This document shows positions 23,627-37,400 of a stretch of DNA of 64,000 nt, piece after piece; positions within the stretch are counted from its first letter, which is position 1, and every line of letters starts with the position of its first letter. The position numbers and the translations under genes are program-made. Under the pieces are notes generated by a model, which was not told the origin of the DNA, did not search any database, and saw only the letters and a list, made by a program, of their open reading frames with translations. The DNA is from Serinus canaria (Eukaryota; Chordata; Aves; Passeriformes; Fringillidae): contig NC_066319.1 in NCBI RefSeq assembly GCF_022539315.1, positions 28,234,093 to 28,298,092 on the forward strand, read 5' to 3'.

Positions 23627-25188
23627 CCTGTCACTCTTATTTGATTACTAACACTTGCTGCTGCAGAAACGGAGAAGGAGAAATGGGAAGTGGCTATTGA
23701 TTGGCAATCAATAGGGACTGAGGTGCTTTCATCAGCCCCAGGGAAGGTGGCACATTCACCTGCTAATTGCAGCCTGCAAATCCCAGGGGGCATGCTCTGG
23801 CATGGCATTGCAGCATGTTGTACTACCAGACCAATGCTTTGAGGGATCACTCTTGAAATTAGTACTTTTTGGCACTGGGCCTGTGTAAGCTGTGCCATCC
23901 AGTGACAGAGCCACCCACGCTTCAGCCTAAGGTTAGGAGTATTGACTGAATTCATCAAACATGCCCTGAGAGGATGCAGAACAACTGGATATTGTACAAT
24001 GGGGCTGACTGTGATTATTGCTTGAATACTGATTTTTCATCAAACAATAGGGGCTTTTGCTGTTGGGAGTAGTACCAAGCCTCCAGTTTGTTTGATAGAA
24101 GCCAGATGAAGTTTCATAATCCTTTTCCTCTTTCTTTTTCTCTGTGTATGTGTCTATATCCATCTTTTATCTCTTCTTCTCTAAACCTCTATTTCTCAAT
24201 TCATGTGTGCTTTACCTCCAAGTGCACCTCTGCTTCATATGTTTTTAAGTATCCTTGGAGAAAGAAGTCTGGATTGGCAAGTAATGCAAATATAAGAAAA
24301 GGTGGGGAATGTCCTACATTGTGGTGATGTCACCTCCAGTAAGTGAGCTTTAAGCTTTTACAAAGGGCAGTCTTTGACAGAACTCTGTGTGTTCAGCACT
24401 CTGTGGTGGATACAGACTGGGCCATGGGTGGTCCCTAGCTCCTGATGACTGTGAGCCAAAATACAGAGGGGAAACCATCTCATTCTCTTCTGCTCATTCC
24501 TGAATTAGACTTGATACTGGACAGGGCCAGAGTACCTCATGCCATTGCTGTTATCCATACAGACCATGACGTGCTGCACCCTGACACAGGACCGCTGCAA
24601 GCAGGGACATTGCCAGGCCCAGATAAATGCTTTTTAATGTTCTGTACATGTAAGCAGGATGGCACTTCTGGAATCACACAGGGATCATAACTTAGTTTGA
24701 TGAGAAACACAGACTTTGGACACAGCTTATTTCTGACGCAGAGGTTCATGAACACGCTGTGTTGTTGCAGCCACTCCTGCTTTGCTTCTCCTCAGTCTGC
24801 CTCTGCACTGTTAGCATGACTTTCATTCTGCAGTAAACTGCATGGAGCTGAGCATGGCTATGCTGTGCCCCAGTGACCCACCCTGGCAGGCTGCCTGAAG
24901 TGAGAGCTGGGGCAGGAGGCTTGCTTAGGAGATCTGCAGGGCTGCACCTCAGTCCAATGGCCTTCTGAGTGCAGTTGTCCAGGATGAGGATGTGGCATGT
25001 CCAATGAATGGTGCTTTTGTGTGAAAGCCTTCCCTGGGATGGAAAGGAGTACTCTTTGTTTTTCTCAGTCTTCATTTAAACTCAAGAGGGGCGGTTTAAA
25101 AAATATCTAGTTAAGAGAGTATCCCATTTGCTTTAGTAAGTCCTAGAAGTCAATAATGTCAAGCAGAACATTAATATTGCCCCCAGTG

Positions 25189-25220
25189 TGTGTCATTATA
25201 AAATGATATTTAATGACACA
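25189..25220. promoter_or_regulatory. Palindrome of TGTCATTA elements, possible homeodomain-factor site
   Basis: TGTGTCATTA (25189-25198) and TAATGACACA (25211-25220) are a 10-bp perfect inverted repeat with a 12-base AT spacer. Each arm joins a TGACA core (MEIS/TGIF type) to a TAAT core (homeodomain type). The surroundings, about 25140-25400, are AT-rich and repeat-free, with further TAAT and ATTA sites such as TAAATTAATTATCC. This could be a conserved intronic enhancer or chance. Confidence 0.35.
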
Positions 25221-28200
25221 ATTATAAACTGTTTATCTGATAATGAAATGTACTCTGTGTCTTCTACACGCAGAGGTTTATATGTGAAACATCTTGTTGG
25301 ATTTTTGCAATCTCCTGTACTCTCACTAAATTAATTATCCTGATTCTGCCATGTGCAGCTGAATTGACCTGTGCCTAATTCTCTCTTAATTTTTACTGAG
25401 CCAGTGGTGTACATCAAAAGAGGCTCCCTTCACATTAGGAGAATTACACTGGTGTAAACCAGGCAAAATAAAATAAGGAATTTGTCCCTCATATAGGAGT
25501 TGACAGCCTTTCTCAATTTTTGCTGCCTACAAAATATTCTTGGGGAATACGCGAGCCCCTTTAGAAACATCTGACTTTGTCTTATAGAGTACAGCAATCT
25601 GTTTTTTCCAGTAACCTTTTGTGAATCCCTCAGGAGCAGTCTGCAGTCTGCCATCAAAATGGCAGGCTGAAAGCCACTGCTCGAAGCCTTTTAGGCAAAA
25701 ATTCCCTTCCAAGTCAATGGCTGTGTATTATACCATTCACTGTCCATTAGCACTTCACTGTGGAGGGTGAAACAGTTAACTTCAGAGCTATTTTAGCTGC
25801 AAAACTTTGGTGGCCTAAATAAGCCTGCAGCAGTTCTCTCATTATGTGCTGTTATATTTAATTTCTTGTATGTTGTGTAAGAGGAGTGTACTAAGCTCTT
25901 TTCTCATTAGGGACTCTGGGAAGTTTGTTCTGTAGAACATAGAGATGCGCTGTACTAAGCAGTGTTGCACTGACTGATAGATTATGGCTTCATGGGATTT
26001 AAATAATGAGACGTGGCTGCATTGTTGATGTCTGTAGAGTAAGAATTGCTTTTGGGAAAGCAACTCTCATGCCATGGGACAAAAAAAAATAATTCTGCCA
26101 TCACAGTGTTCTTCTTGATATTGCCCCTTAATTTGGTTGGTGTACTTAGGTGTGCCAGAACGCTGCTGTGTGAAGGCCGCAGGCTCAAGCTTCATTTTCA
26201 ATGGCAAAATCAAATCATGCTTTTAAATGGGGCATTTTTTTTTTTTTTTCAAATAGGCTGGCATTTAGAAATGTTCTGTGCTGACCAGAGCTGGTGGGGT
26301 AGAGCATGACTGCAGTGGTTAATAGCTATTTAAACACCATCTAGCTGTGTTGGTACCACCTGTGTATCTGGAATGGTAGAGCACAGGCTACAGTGATGCT
26401 GCTCTTCAGGAAGCATGTGATGGCTCTGTAGAGGTGGTGATATGACCAGGAATAGTGGAAAATTTTGAAAAGGAATGAAACCCCAGTGTAATGGTTCTGG
26501 TGTCTGGATTGGTGGCTATACCATGAGCACAGTCAGACTCAGTCTGTCAAAATCAGGCTGAACTAGTTCTAGTTTTATTGACTGAGGCTTTGTCTGCAAA
26601 CATTAGTTAAAGTCTGTTAACTCCTTGTGTGGGTGAGCTCATTCCCAGGACCTTACTCTAGCTTAATTGCCTTTACAAGAAGATTAAGTTAAACTGAACT
26701 GAGGTCATGTTACTTCAGAGCATGAGCATCAACACAGGGCTTTCTAATGCCTTAACTTCCCATTCCTAATTAATTCAGCTTAATTTTCCAGAGCCTCCCC
26801 AGATAGATGAGGCCTTCCCAGTGTTGCTAGATTATATTTTTCTTACATGGTGTTGGAAGCATGTGTATCTCCTCATGCTAAACATAGAAGATGGGGATAG
26901 AAGACAAGGTGTGGTAGGTCTTGATTTCTCAAAGAAAGCAGCAAAGGCCACTTGGAGCTGCTGCCTAGGACTGTGCCAGTATACTGGGGCACACAGTAGC
27001 ACCCCCGAGCTCTGGCAACAGTGGAGCTGCATGACTGTGCTGGCTGTGGAGCAGCCAGTACAAGCACAGCTTGGATTTTGGATTTCAGGCTGACCCAGGT
27101 CTGTTGTACCATACTCCCAACACCCACCCCTTGCTGCCAAAAAGAAATTATGGCTTAATTTACCATAACTGAGTAGACTAGTATTAGATTAGACATAATT
27201 TCTGTTGGGATTTTTTCTCTGTGGTGATGCAGCATCTTTTCTCATTCTGGCCATATTTAATAGTCTTATATGATGTGCCTCTAAGGGGAGTAGTTGAGGA
27301 AGAATCTATTCTCACTTACTAGTAAATCCTTGCAACAGAATGGTAAAGGGGTGTATCTAGTCCAGCCCAAGAGTAAGGTTTGGAATTGACTTAAAGACTG
27401 CAGCGGTGGTTTGACTGGCCAGACCTGGGGAGCTGGGAGCACTTGCAGGGCAGCTAAGGCAGCTGCAAGCAGGAAAGTCTGTTTTGATCTGTTGCTAAAA
27501 TGCTTGTGGCTACTTTAGGTCTGTCCAGCTGATTCCCTTTTTCAGCTACTGCTGTGTAACATAAGATGGGGGAAACTGTGGTCTCCTGGACCTGCCTGTG
27601 ATTCACTGTGCAGCTGTGGGCAAGCTGTGTGCCTGAGTTCCCCCACATAGAAATGGGGGTAGTGAAGCAGACATTACATTTTCTAATGCTGCAGTATCAT
27701 GGAAAGTGTCTTGTCCCTGACCATTGCTTCCTTCACTGCTCTGTTCAGGGAAGCCTAGGACTGAGCATCTCTGCCCCAAAAGCGAACATGTAAGAACCAT
27801 CAGAGTGATTTTGAGGAAGACTGGAACTGACTCAGAAGACCCGTGGGTAGGGATAAAGCTAAAGGCATCTGTCCTGCACTGGGTGCTGGTATGGCAGGAC
27901 GCTGGCTTCAGCACCCTACACAGTGTTAAGTCCTTACATGTATCCAGTGGCCTGGACTGCAGTCAGGGGAATACAGAACTAAATTCATGTCAGACAACGC
28001 ATCTTCGGTGTCATGGCTTCCACTGAACTGAGCACCTCTTCTTCCTGAGGAGCTAATATGTTTTTCAAGTAAGTTCCTTGAACTGCACATTAGCTCACAG
28101 CTTAGCATCTTTTAGTGGTAATGGAGAAAACTGTTCACTTGGCATTGGGCTGAATGGTGGCAGGGTGGCAACTTGAAGCCTTGGGAAAGACCCTGAAAGG

Positions 28201-30039
28201 TTTGGTATTAATTCTCTTATGGTAGAGAGGTGTTCTGCTCCAGCCTGCTGGAGAAAGGATGATCCCTGAGAGCTGCCCCTTCCCTATGAGATGCTGGGAA
28301 ACTGGGGGGGAATGGTACACTGGCTCCTCCAGGCTTGGTAGCTGCATTCATGCTGTGGTAGTGGGCTTTTCCCACTGGACATGGGCTCCCTGCCTGTGGC
28401 ACGATGGTTGGCATGATGTTGACTGCATGCTGTGGTGTGCTTCTTGAGCTGTGCTGTACACAGGGAAACAGGCAACACGATGGATACCAGACTTAAAAAA
28501 AATTGTATCTGTTCCCTTCTTTTACCAATTTGTCAGCTTTGAAGTTTTCCAAGGCCTGGTCTTCTCTGTGTGAATTACTTCTGTTTGTGTGAGCAGCATG
28601 AGTAAACTATTCCTGGTCCTCCACAAACAGGATAGCTGTGGAAAAGCAGACTGCAATGTCTTCTGGCTTGTCTGTCAACACCAGGCTTTCCTCTATAATT
28701 ACAAGGTCATTATTACCAGGGGAAGCAGACAAGGTCATGTCTGACTCTCAGATCCTAGGCTGGGTTTGCAGAAGTGACAGTGAAAAGTAAATAAATAAAA
28801 ATTGAAGTCTTTTGACAATTCATTCAATCTTCTTTCATATGGGAGCCATTGCAGGGGGAAACCCAAATATGCAAATAAATCCAGCAACAGCAGCAACAAC
28901 AAAAAAACTACAGAGTCCCTCTAACACTGACCATGCTCTGGGTAGCTTAATGTGTCCCCCTCTAACACTCTGGTATTTAAAGCATCAAATTAGCAAAGCC
29001 ACACAGTTACGAAGGAGACCGCCAGTCATCTCTGAGCCTGATGCCTGACTTGCTGGCAGTGTTTGCAAGGTCACCCATTTCCTATCTTTGCCACCCTGAA
29101 ACCTGACGTAGCAGGAAACATCTGCCATCCATTTCTCCCTGCCAGAGAGTGACAGGAAAAGTGCACTGGGAAGATGAGAAGCATTACTGGTGGCAGCATA
29201 GCTGTGCTGAATTATTGCCTATTGTGTGGGGAGCAGAGATTTGCTTTTGGAATGTCGGACTCTAAGTCATCCATCTCTTTCTTTTACAGGTGAAGTGAAG
29301 AGCTTTGCATGGAGGAAAGAACTAGTCAACTAGAGCTAGAGAGCATAGAAAGCTTTAAGAGCGCTTATTGAAAATGAGGACTGAAAATCACCTCCTCCTT
29401 TATTTACTCTTTGCTTTTTGGTTGTTGCTTTTGTCTAGTTAACAGTACCAAGTAAGTCAGTGTTGGAAAGGGTTATGGTATTACTGTGATGGACTTTCCA
29501 AGGTACTGCCTGTTCCCTCTTGTTCTCTTGAAATGCAGTGCTCCTGGAGTGAAGTTGCTCTTGTATCTTGAGAACTTTGAGGTAGGATGGGGCAGCTGAT
29601 CAGTACAACCTCAGTGTATACTTTTAGATACATTTAATCTAGAGTCCTTCAGGGTGTACATGTTGGTTAGGTGTTTCTGTGTTGTCAGAAAATGCAGATT
29701 TGAATGCATATCTGCACCTGAGACAGGATTTGGGGTGCAGAATAGCTTTTAACCAAGACTTGTGTGTTGCCTTACTGTGTGGCAATCCAGACTTGAGTTA
29801 AAAGTGGTTAACCTCAGGGAACATCTGTTTCTGTGAACATGAAAAATTTCAAAAAGTAAAAGGATTCTTGAATTATCCCAATCCCAGTGTGATGCCCCAC
29901 TGTGGAGGCACCTGCCCTGTGTCAGGAGGCAGCAGTGCAGGGACCCTGCTGCAGACAGGAAGATCTGAAGAAGGGAAGGAATCTACCTTGCAGCCTCCAT
30001 AAGAGCAGCAACTTTGCTCTTCAGTGGCACCTTCTAGCA

Positions 30040-30120
30040 TTCCTTACAGATCTTGCATCCTGTTTTGCAGATGAAACTAAGGCAGAAAGGCAGTTTTGTG
30101 AAGTTAAACCATAAGGCTTT
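30040..30120 (-). mobile_element. Short MIR-like scrap
   Basis: CCTGTTTTGCAGATGAAACT, then AAGGCAGAAAGGCAG, then TGAAGTTAAACC follow the order of the antisense MIR core. The match is weak and short. Confidence 0.35.
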
Positions 30121-33100
30121 GTGGAGGGGAAGAATGGGACTAAAGTCTCTAGGACCACAAGGGCTTTTCTCTGCTACACTACTTTCCCTTCTTATTCCTG
30201 AAGGAATACCTTTTTCTCTCTCCTTCTTCTCAGGCCTAAAGGGTTTCTCTTTCCCTTCTTCTTAGAGGTAAGAGCGCAGTGCTTAATGTGACATTACACC
30301 ATGCATAACGTCAGTCCAGGGAGAAGGTTGGTGGGTGCCAGACTGGCCATGAGGAGCCAGTCTGGGTGCTGAGGGTGATGGAGAGGTGTGGGGAGTGTTT
30401 TCCAGGGAATTTCAGACTGCCAGTGTGTAGGTTCCTGTGTGGGAGCACGTGGACCTGTAGGGGCTGTGTGAAGGAAGGCAGTGAGTTGCAAGCCCTGCAT
30501 GTTGCCTGCCACAATCCAAGGAGACGTGATCTCATGCTCTGTGTCTCTGGAGGCCTTAGTAAGGAAACCTGCAGGAACAAAAGGCTCCTGCAGAGGGTCT
30601 CCCACAGAGATCTGCCTGCAGCAGTGCAAGGCACATGGTGATGTGGGAACCATTCAGACCCTCCGAACCACCCTGTACCTGGAGAGCAGACAGTGCCTTG
30701 GTAGGAGTGTGGGAAGTTTTGGGAGAAGAGTAATGGTTATCACCATGGCCTGAGCCTGAGATGCAGTGATGGGAGTGGAGGATGAGAGTGCTCTCATGTG
30801 GCTGCTTCCCGGCTCCCTTCCTTGAGCATCTCCCTTTCCATCTGGTTTCTCTTCACTCAGGGACTTGAAAAGCCAGAGCCCAATATTCTCTTCTGTTTGA
30901 ATTATCTCTCTTAGCCTTCTGCTGGGGTATCACATGAGCATGGGCTGACATTTCCCTTGCTTACTGCCATTTGCTGTGGTCTCTCCCAGAGATCAGCATC
31001 TCCCCAAGAGCCTGCTTGGGCTTTAATGAAGCACTGCCTGCCTTGGAGACTCCCCCAGAGCTTTCTGTCTCTTTTGTTTTTATTGCTGTAATAAATCTTC
31101 CCAGATTTCTCTAGCTGGAAGGGTGGGAGGGTTGAAGAGGGGAGATTTCCTGCCTAGTGCGTTGCAAGCCTTTATTGACTGCCAGAAGTAGCAGTAAATC
31201 TGAAGGGGGAGTGAGTCTGGCATCGATAAGCTGAGCATTGAGTCCCCGATGGGGATCCAGCCCAGTCCCCATGGGATCACTGCTGCTCCACAGTCCCCAC
31301 CAGCAGATAGAGCTCAGCTTCTAGATGGAGCCGGGCTTACAGCCATGGTGCAGCTGAGTGAGACAGGTCATCCATTTCTCCAGGGCTCGGGTCAGTGTGT
31401 CTTTGCAGATCTTCAGCAATCTGGGTGCGATACAAATCTGATCAAAAAACCCCTACCCTGAAGTGTCCTGACTAGCATTGATGGAATTCTTGGCCACCTG
31501 GCTTCCAGAAGGTTAGCAGTTAACTGTGTCATTTTAGCCAATTATATTTTTTCTAAAACCCACAGCCCAAAGCCCAGTTATCTTTGTTTTTAGGATTACT
31601 GACTTTTTTCTGTTAAAATTTTTTCTATGTGTTTCTCAAAAGCAATGTGAAGGACTGGTGCTGGTAAAATTTATATTGCCTTGAGGTGGTGGCTGCCAGC
31701 ACTGCTGAGGGGGTCTTCCAAATTTTCCCAGTGAGATTCCTGCCTTTAGGCACTGGCACTTCCTGCAACATGGAGAGAGGACTGTTTTGGCTGGGGCAAA
31801 GTTAGCAGCATCAGTGGCTGTGTGTCCTGGAAAGGTGCAGGCTGTCCCTCTCAGAGCATGGCAGGATCCAGGCTGGGCAGTTGGAGGGATGGGAGGTAGG
31901 GAATGTTGAGTTATGTGTAGGTCTCACTATGCTTCTCCTCCTGCACCACACCTGGAGCAAAGGCCCTGGATATATTTTCAGAAAGCATTAATGCAGTCAA
32001 ACCTCGGGGTCATCACATGGATGTGAGCTCTGAGCCTAGGTGTCAACAGTCCTTCCCAGCAGGCTGCAGATTGAAAACTATTCTGTAGTAAATAAGTATT
32101 TAATACCCACCAAAACATTGTAACTAGTATTTTAAATAATCATGAATAGCTTTTTTGAGAAGAAGCTATTAAGCTAAATCTAGCAGGGTTCTCTATACAG
32201 ATCTTCCCACTTTGTTAGGTTTATACATGAGGCTGCAGTGTAACACTTGCACTTCTCAGCTTAGCACATGCATACATAATTACATACTCCTCTGATTTTA
32301 CTTCAGAGACGCTTTCTCAGACTGGATAAGGACAGAATGGAGGATGTGTGTCACCTGGATTCCTCTAAGCTGGGAAGAATGACAGTGTCTCATCTCTCAT
32401 TTTTGCCATGGCCCATTAGAACTGTGTCAACCAGGTCCCTACTGGTCTAGGGATTCCTACAGCCAGCAACATTCTGCTGTTTGAGTAGGGCTAGAGTGAT
32501 GTCCTTGGTTGCTCGTAAATCACAAAACCTCTAGTCTCTAGTCCAGGTCAAACAAGTAATAGAGAGGCCTGCCTGTAAGAGATCCTTTGCTTGGATTTCT
32601 CAATGGTTGTCATTTTCCACCCACACCACCCCTGTTAAGTCCAGCAGGTTAGATGAGAATCTCCATCTCTGCTTCTGTGTTCTCTTTGCTGCTCTCTTTT
32701 AAAGGCAGAAGAATCACAGCTCAGTGTGATGGCAGAAGTGGTTGTGGCCCCTCTAGCAATGACAATCACTTCTTCCTCTGATGTCATTCAAAGGAGCATT
32801 AGAGGCAAAATGTTACTCTAGCAAAGGGACTGTTAAGCTAGAAAACCCAGCTTTTATAAGCCATGGTATGACAGGTATTGATGTGGCTTGTAGCTCATCC
32901 TTCTGGCTTTAATGTCCTTTAATTACCACCCTAAGGAACTCTTCAGAACGTGGCTCTGCACACATTAGGAAGCATCCTTGCAGTCTGGCATCTTCATCCC
33001 TGGACAGAGAAGGTGCACATAGAGATCTGTGTCTTCTCCCTATGCTGCTCTCATTTCTTCTCCCCTACAGATAAATGCTGGACTACGAAGGCTGTACGCA

Positions 33101-33974
33101 GGCTCCACACCTAGAAGGGATGTTCCTGTCTTTCTTGTGAAATTTGGATACTTCTTATAGCAATTCAGCTAGAAGCAAGACTATCTTTTCAAATTATATT
33201 TCAGCACACTGACTGAATTTCTAGCCAGGATCTGTCATTTTGTTGGCAAGAGAACATGGAAAGAAATAGGGTGAAAGTTTAAAAAATGCCATATTCTTAA
33301 TGATGTTTCTAAAACTGGTGATGCTACAAAAATGGACATGAATCTTAACTCTGTAAAGCCAATTCTCACATCCTTAATTCATAGTCTGCCTCACCTGAAC
33401 AGTGGGGCCAAATGTCTTGGCAGGGCAGGTGATTGATAGCATCTCTACCACAGTGTGTGCAGTGTAGTGTTCTGGCATTCTGAGGTCAAACTGGGTAAGC
33501 AAAGGGGTTTTTTGTCTCCCAGCTAGCCAGCTCTCAAATTAGCCTTGTTGCTTATCCTTTGTTGGCTCTGGTATTTATAGAAAATGCCACTACTCTGCTC
33601 TTGCAGTTTGCCATCAAGAGTCACCATTAATGCCTGCTCTAACTTGGAAGAGAATTCTGGCTTCCCAGCTGCCAGCCTCCTTCCCAGAAAGGGCAGTCAG
33701 TGCAGTGCCTGTCTTAAGGAGGGCGTGCACAGGCAAGGAGAGAGCTCTTGGTGAAATCCCTCTGGACAAGCAGCTCAGTTTGTGGAGTGTTACAAGGATG
33801 GCCAACAGTTTAAAGAATTCAAGGGATGATCCCTCTGAGGAGAGGGGTATCCCTCCTTTGCTCTCCCACTTAAGCACAGTGACTGTTGGTTGCTCAGCTG
33901 AGAAGCATGGGCATAAAATAGCCAACTAAAAAAAGGTGCAACATCATCTCAGCTTAGGGCAGAGCCACTTGCAC

Positions 33975-34440
33975 CTTTGTATATTCTGACATATATTTTT
34001 CTAGTCTGTTCTTGAAAATCTTTGGTGCAGAGGCATGTACAATACCCTCTAAGAAATTCACTATCCTAACACATTAGAAAGAGCTTTCTGATTTTTGAGC
34101 TAAGTTGGCCTTGCTCCAAATCCAGCTTCTTATTGTTCATTCTCTCCATCAGGGACATGGAAAATACATTTTTGCCAGATCCTTTCTTTATTTCTTCCTG
34201 AATAAGCCTTTCACATCTTTGAATGCTGTGCCTGAAAGTTGTACTTCCTCTCTTGATTTCTTCCTCTGTATGGTAATCTGAGTTCCCTTAACCTTTCTTC
34301 AAGTAAACCAGCTCCACTTACCATCCAATTGTTCTCCTTGTTTTTCCATGGACTTGGTCCATATCTCTCTAGGAGTACAGCACCCTGAACTGGATCTGTA
34401 CTCCAGTGGAGGCCTTTTAAGTTCTAGGTAGCATGGAGAG
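33975..34440 (-). mobile_element. Ancient, diverged CR1-like LINE fragment
   Basis: The + strand reads CTAAGAAATTCACTATCC, TTGCTCCAAATCCAGCTTCT, GAATAAGCCTTTCACATC, CTTCAAGTAAACCAGCTCC, GGTCCATATCTCT and ACCCTGAACTGGATCTGTAC, then TCCAGTGGAGGCC. This is the antisense order of the old CR1 3' region, in which the last part normally reads AACTGGACACAGTACTCCAG. It is heavily mutated and older than the other copies in the window. Confidence 0.65.
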
Positions 34441-37400
34441 ATGGATATAGTCCCAGGATAGCTGTTCCATGTCTATCTCTGCCGCCTTCTGTAGGTTCTG
34501 CCAGCTCATGTTGGTAGATCATTCTTTCTAACCCTTATTTTCGTCTCCTGTCCTTGGTAATTAAAAGTGGGTCTCATCTGTTTCTGTAATTAGCTCTGTG
34601 GTTAGCAAAACTTGCCCTGTTTGAGGCTGAAGGCATACCTGCTGTGGTTGCCCCTCCTGCTCTCATCACTCCCTCTCAGCTTTGTGCCACTGTAATTCCT
34701 CCTCTTCCTCTTTTAATGCCCTCCAGGATATCTGCTTTCCTGCTTCTGCTGGGTTGCACTGGCTGCCGGGCACAAACCAGTGAGCCTAGGGGCTATTCAC
34801 TTCACACCTTGCCTCTGAGAAGGTGGCTGTTTGTCATACTTTATAATCCATGATCTATTATGAAGCTGTTGGAGCCCCATCTGCCTTTATAAAGCTCAAT
34901 CCAGGCTTAACTGGTGGGGTGGGGTGAGAAGGAGAAAAGGCCTTTATGCTATGCAAGCTCTGCTTGGAAGTAATGAAAACATTCCTGTGTTATCAACACT
35001 GTTTTCAGCACAAATCCAAAATATAGCCCCATACTGGCTACTGTGAAGAAAATTATCTCTATCCCTGCAAAAACCAACAACTTTCTGTTGCATCTTAGGT
35101 GTCTCTGTAAGCCCTCTGGGTGTGGGAGAAAGGTCTTCCCTAGTGCCTATCTAGCTCTCTAAATTTAATGAAGAACTGTGAAGTCTGTAACATTCTAAAA
35201 GTATTCTTTTTCATACCTAGATAATATTTGAAATATTCTACTGGTCTGAGGCAGGCATCTTGATCCTATTTTTTGAAGGTCATTTGGCTAATTAAGAAGC
35301 CTCCTGGTGTGTCTGAGGTGACACAGTACTCCTACCAAGCCTTAGTTTGAAGATGATGCAAGGAGAGAGGTATGCTCTTCCCTGGACAGAGGACAAGTGG
35401 GTGGTCATCAGACAGGATGTGCCCTCCATTGCTGCCACAGGTACTCTCTTGGCACTGGTCCCCTTACAGACCCAGGAGGCCTCCGGGTGGGATTTGCACA
35501 TTCACAATGAGCTTCTCCCAGGCTGCAAATGGCAGGGGGATGGGAGGCACTGTGGTGCCCTGTGTGTTTGCAGAGCTGTTGGTGTCTTCCCATGCAGGGG
35601 TAATGCTGGTACATCACTCAGCCCTGCTCACAGGGGTTGGCAGAGTCCATCCCTTCCTAGTGCCTCCCCCTGCTGCAGGATCTTGTCCGTTCATGTAAGG
35701 ACAGGTTCATGCCTGAGCCCACAGCTCATGGAATCAAAGAAGTTTGTTCCCATGCCAGCATGGCTCTGTAGAAGTGAGTGTCTGTGAGGCCAGGCCAGCA
35801 TCGCCTATCTTCTTTTTCTGTGTCTTTCCTCCCAGTGTAACATAGGCCTGGACATTCACTGTTCCTCCAGTGAAAACCACAAGGCAAATACCTAAATTCT
35901 CCTGGGTCTCATCCCTCATTATTGCCACCTCCTACTACTTTTCCTTTCACTGTGTCCCACCCTTGTTTGTTCATGTCCTTGAAGGCTTTGGAGAAGACAA
36001 AGCTTAGAGAAGACAGCTGAATTCTCACCTCTGAATTAGCTGAGCTACTGACACAGCTTGGGCTTAGCTGTGTAGGCCTTCTGAGAACTCAGATGGGGAT
36101 TCCATCCCTTAGCCACATCCTCCATCCCCAAAAAGCTGTGTGCAGGAAGAATTCCTGGAGCAACAAATGTGACTGATCTGTTCCAAAAATCCTCTCTCCT
36201 GCTGAGAGCTGCCAAAATCTTACTAAGAAAGGAGCAAGAGTCTCTTGTTTTCTCCTGTGGTCACCTGAGTGAGGTGGTGGCACTAGGTATTTCTGGGAGG
36301 AGCCTTTTGTTGCCAAATCTGAATTCAGTATTGTACAACACCAGTAAGCAGTCAGTTGAAGAGCCACTGAGATAACTGGAAAGAGACTGAAGAGAGCACT
36401 GGGGCCTTGGGGAGAGGATATTTCTTTCTCCAGCCAAACATCTTAGATTGGTCTGTGGATCTGGTGGATCTGGTCTGTGGTTGAGGACTGGAGGGAGCCC
36501 AAGGAAAAAGATTAGTGAAAAAAGGATGGGAAGGAGGAAATAGGTGGATATGGTCTGTCAGACAATGCTGTCAGGGTAGCAAAGCTGTGACAGATGGGGC
36601 TGCAGCAGGAAGAGAGAGCACGAGCTCTGCTACAACCTGTATTTGGTAAGAGCTTTTCCTCCAGTGCACAAGGCTTTTTGCTCCCATTTGTGAACAATGT
36701 TGCTATGAATTAGACATTTCTCTGTATAAGAATAGCATCACCAGTTGTACAAATTAGGATGAAAGGAGTCCTCAAGCTCTCAGACAGGAACTGAATGCTT
36801 GCTGGGGCCAGGAGAAAGCAAAGACTGTTTAGAGACCTCTGATACAGGTTGGTGTGCCGCAGGCACCATGCCCAAACCAGCTGGAGCTAGGCACTGCCAG
36901 GATGTTGAGGTGGATCAAGCAGGTCACCTGCTTGATGTGACAGACGTCTGCTATTCTGTCATGGGAGGTAGGGTAAGGACAGGATCTGTCTAGCACTCTG
37001 GGAAGTAAGGAATTCCAGCTGGCTTTTGCTCTTGGAAAAGCAGGCACAGCTGTTAGTGACAACCACAGATGAAGAGGTAGAGGGATTGCCTGGGATGCCT
37101 TTACTTTCTGCCTTTCTGAAGATCTCCAGGGGTGCTTCTAGGAGACTGCCTGAACAGCAAATATCCGGCAGAGTGGTTCCCACCCCTCTGAGACATAAGG
37201 AACTCCACAAAACTTCACTGTAGCTGTATATACAAGATTGCTTCTGTCATTATCTTCTAAAAGGTAACTTGTATTTTGGTGAAATGTTTGCTTCACACAG
37301 CATTTCTAGCATTAGTTATTTTTAACGGCATATCTTCGATAAACTCAGCAGGTCTGAAGCTTGCTCTTTTTTTCCTGGGATGTCACAGTTGTTTATTGTA

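Larger units (their letters stand above)
18830..33974 (+). other. Long intronic stretch, mostly unique
   Basis: Many short frames are open on both strands, all 134 codons or fewer and without a recognised domain. It contains a possible degraded CR1 coding fragment near 21.0-21.3 kb, palindromic GATA and homeodomain-type motifs near 23.6 and 25.2 kb, an octamer ATGCAAAT at 28869-28876 and a MIR-like scrap near 30.05 kb. A good-looking acceptor (TCTTTCTTTTACAG, ending at 29289) is not followed by a frame that fits SLC8A3. Confidence 0.6.

Noticed and set aside
29276..29345. Strong acceptor-like TCTTTCTTTTACAG followed by GTGAAGTGAAGAGC, considered as the next SLC8A3 exon
   Set aside because: Joined in the phase required by the donor at 7031 it reads a stop at once, and it does not resemble NCX exon A or B.
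33055..33110. Acceptor-like TTCTTCTCCCCTACAG followed by ATAAATGCTGG
   Set aside because: In the phase set by the donor it gives an immediate TAA stop, and no NCX-like residues follow.
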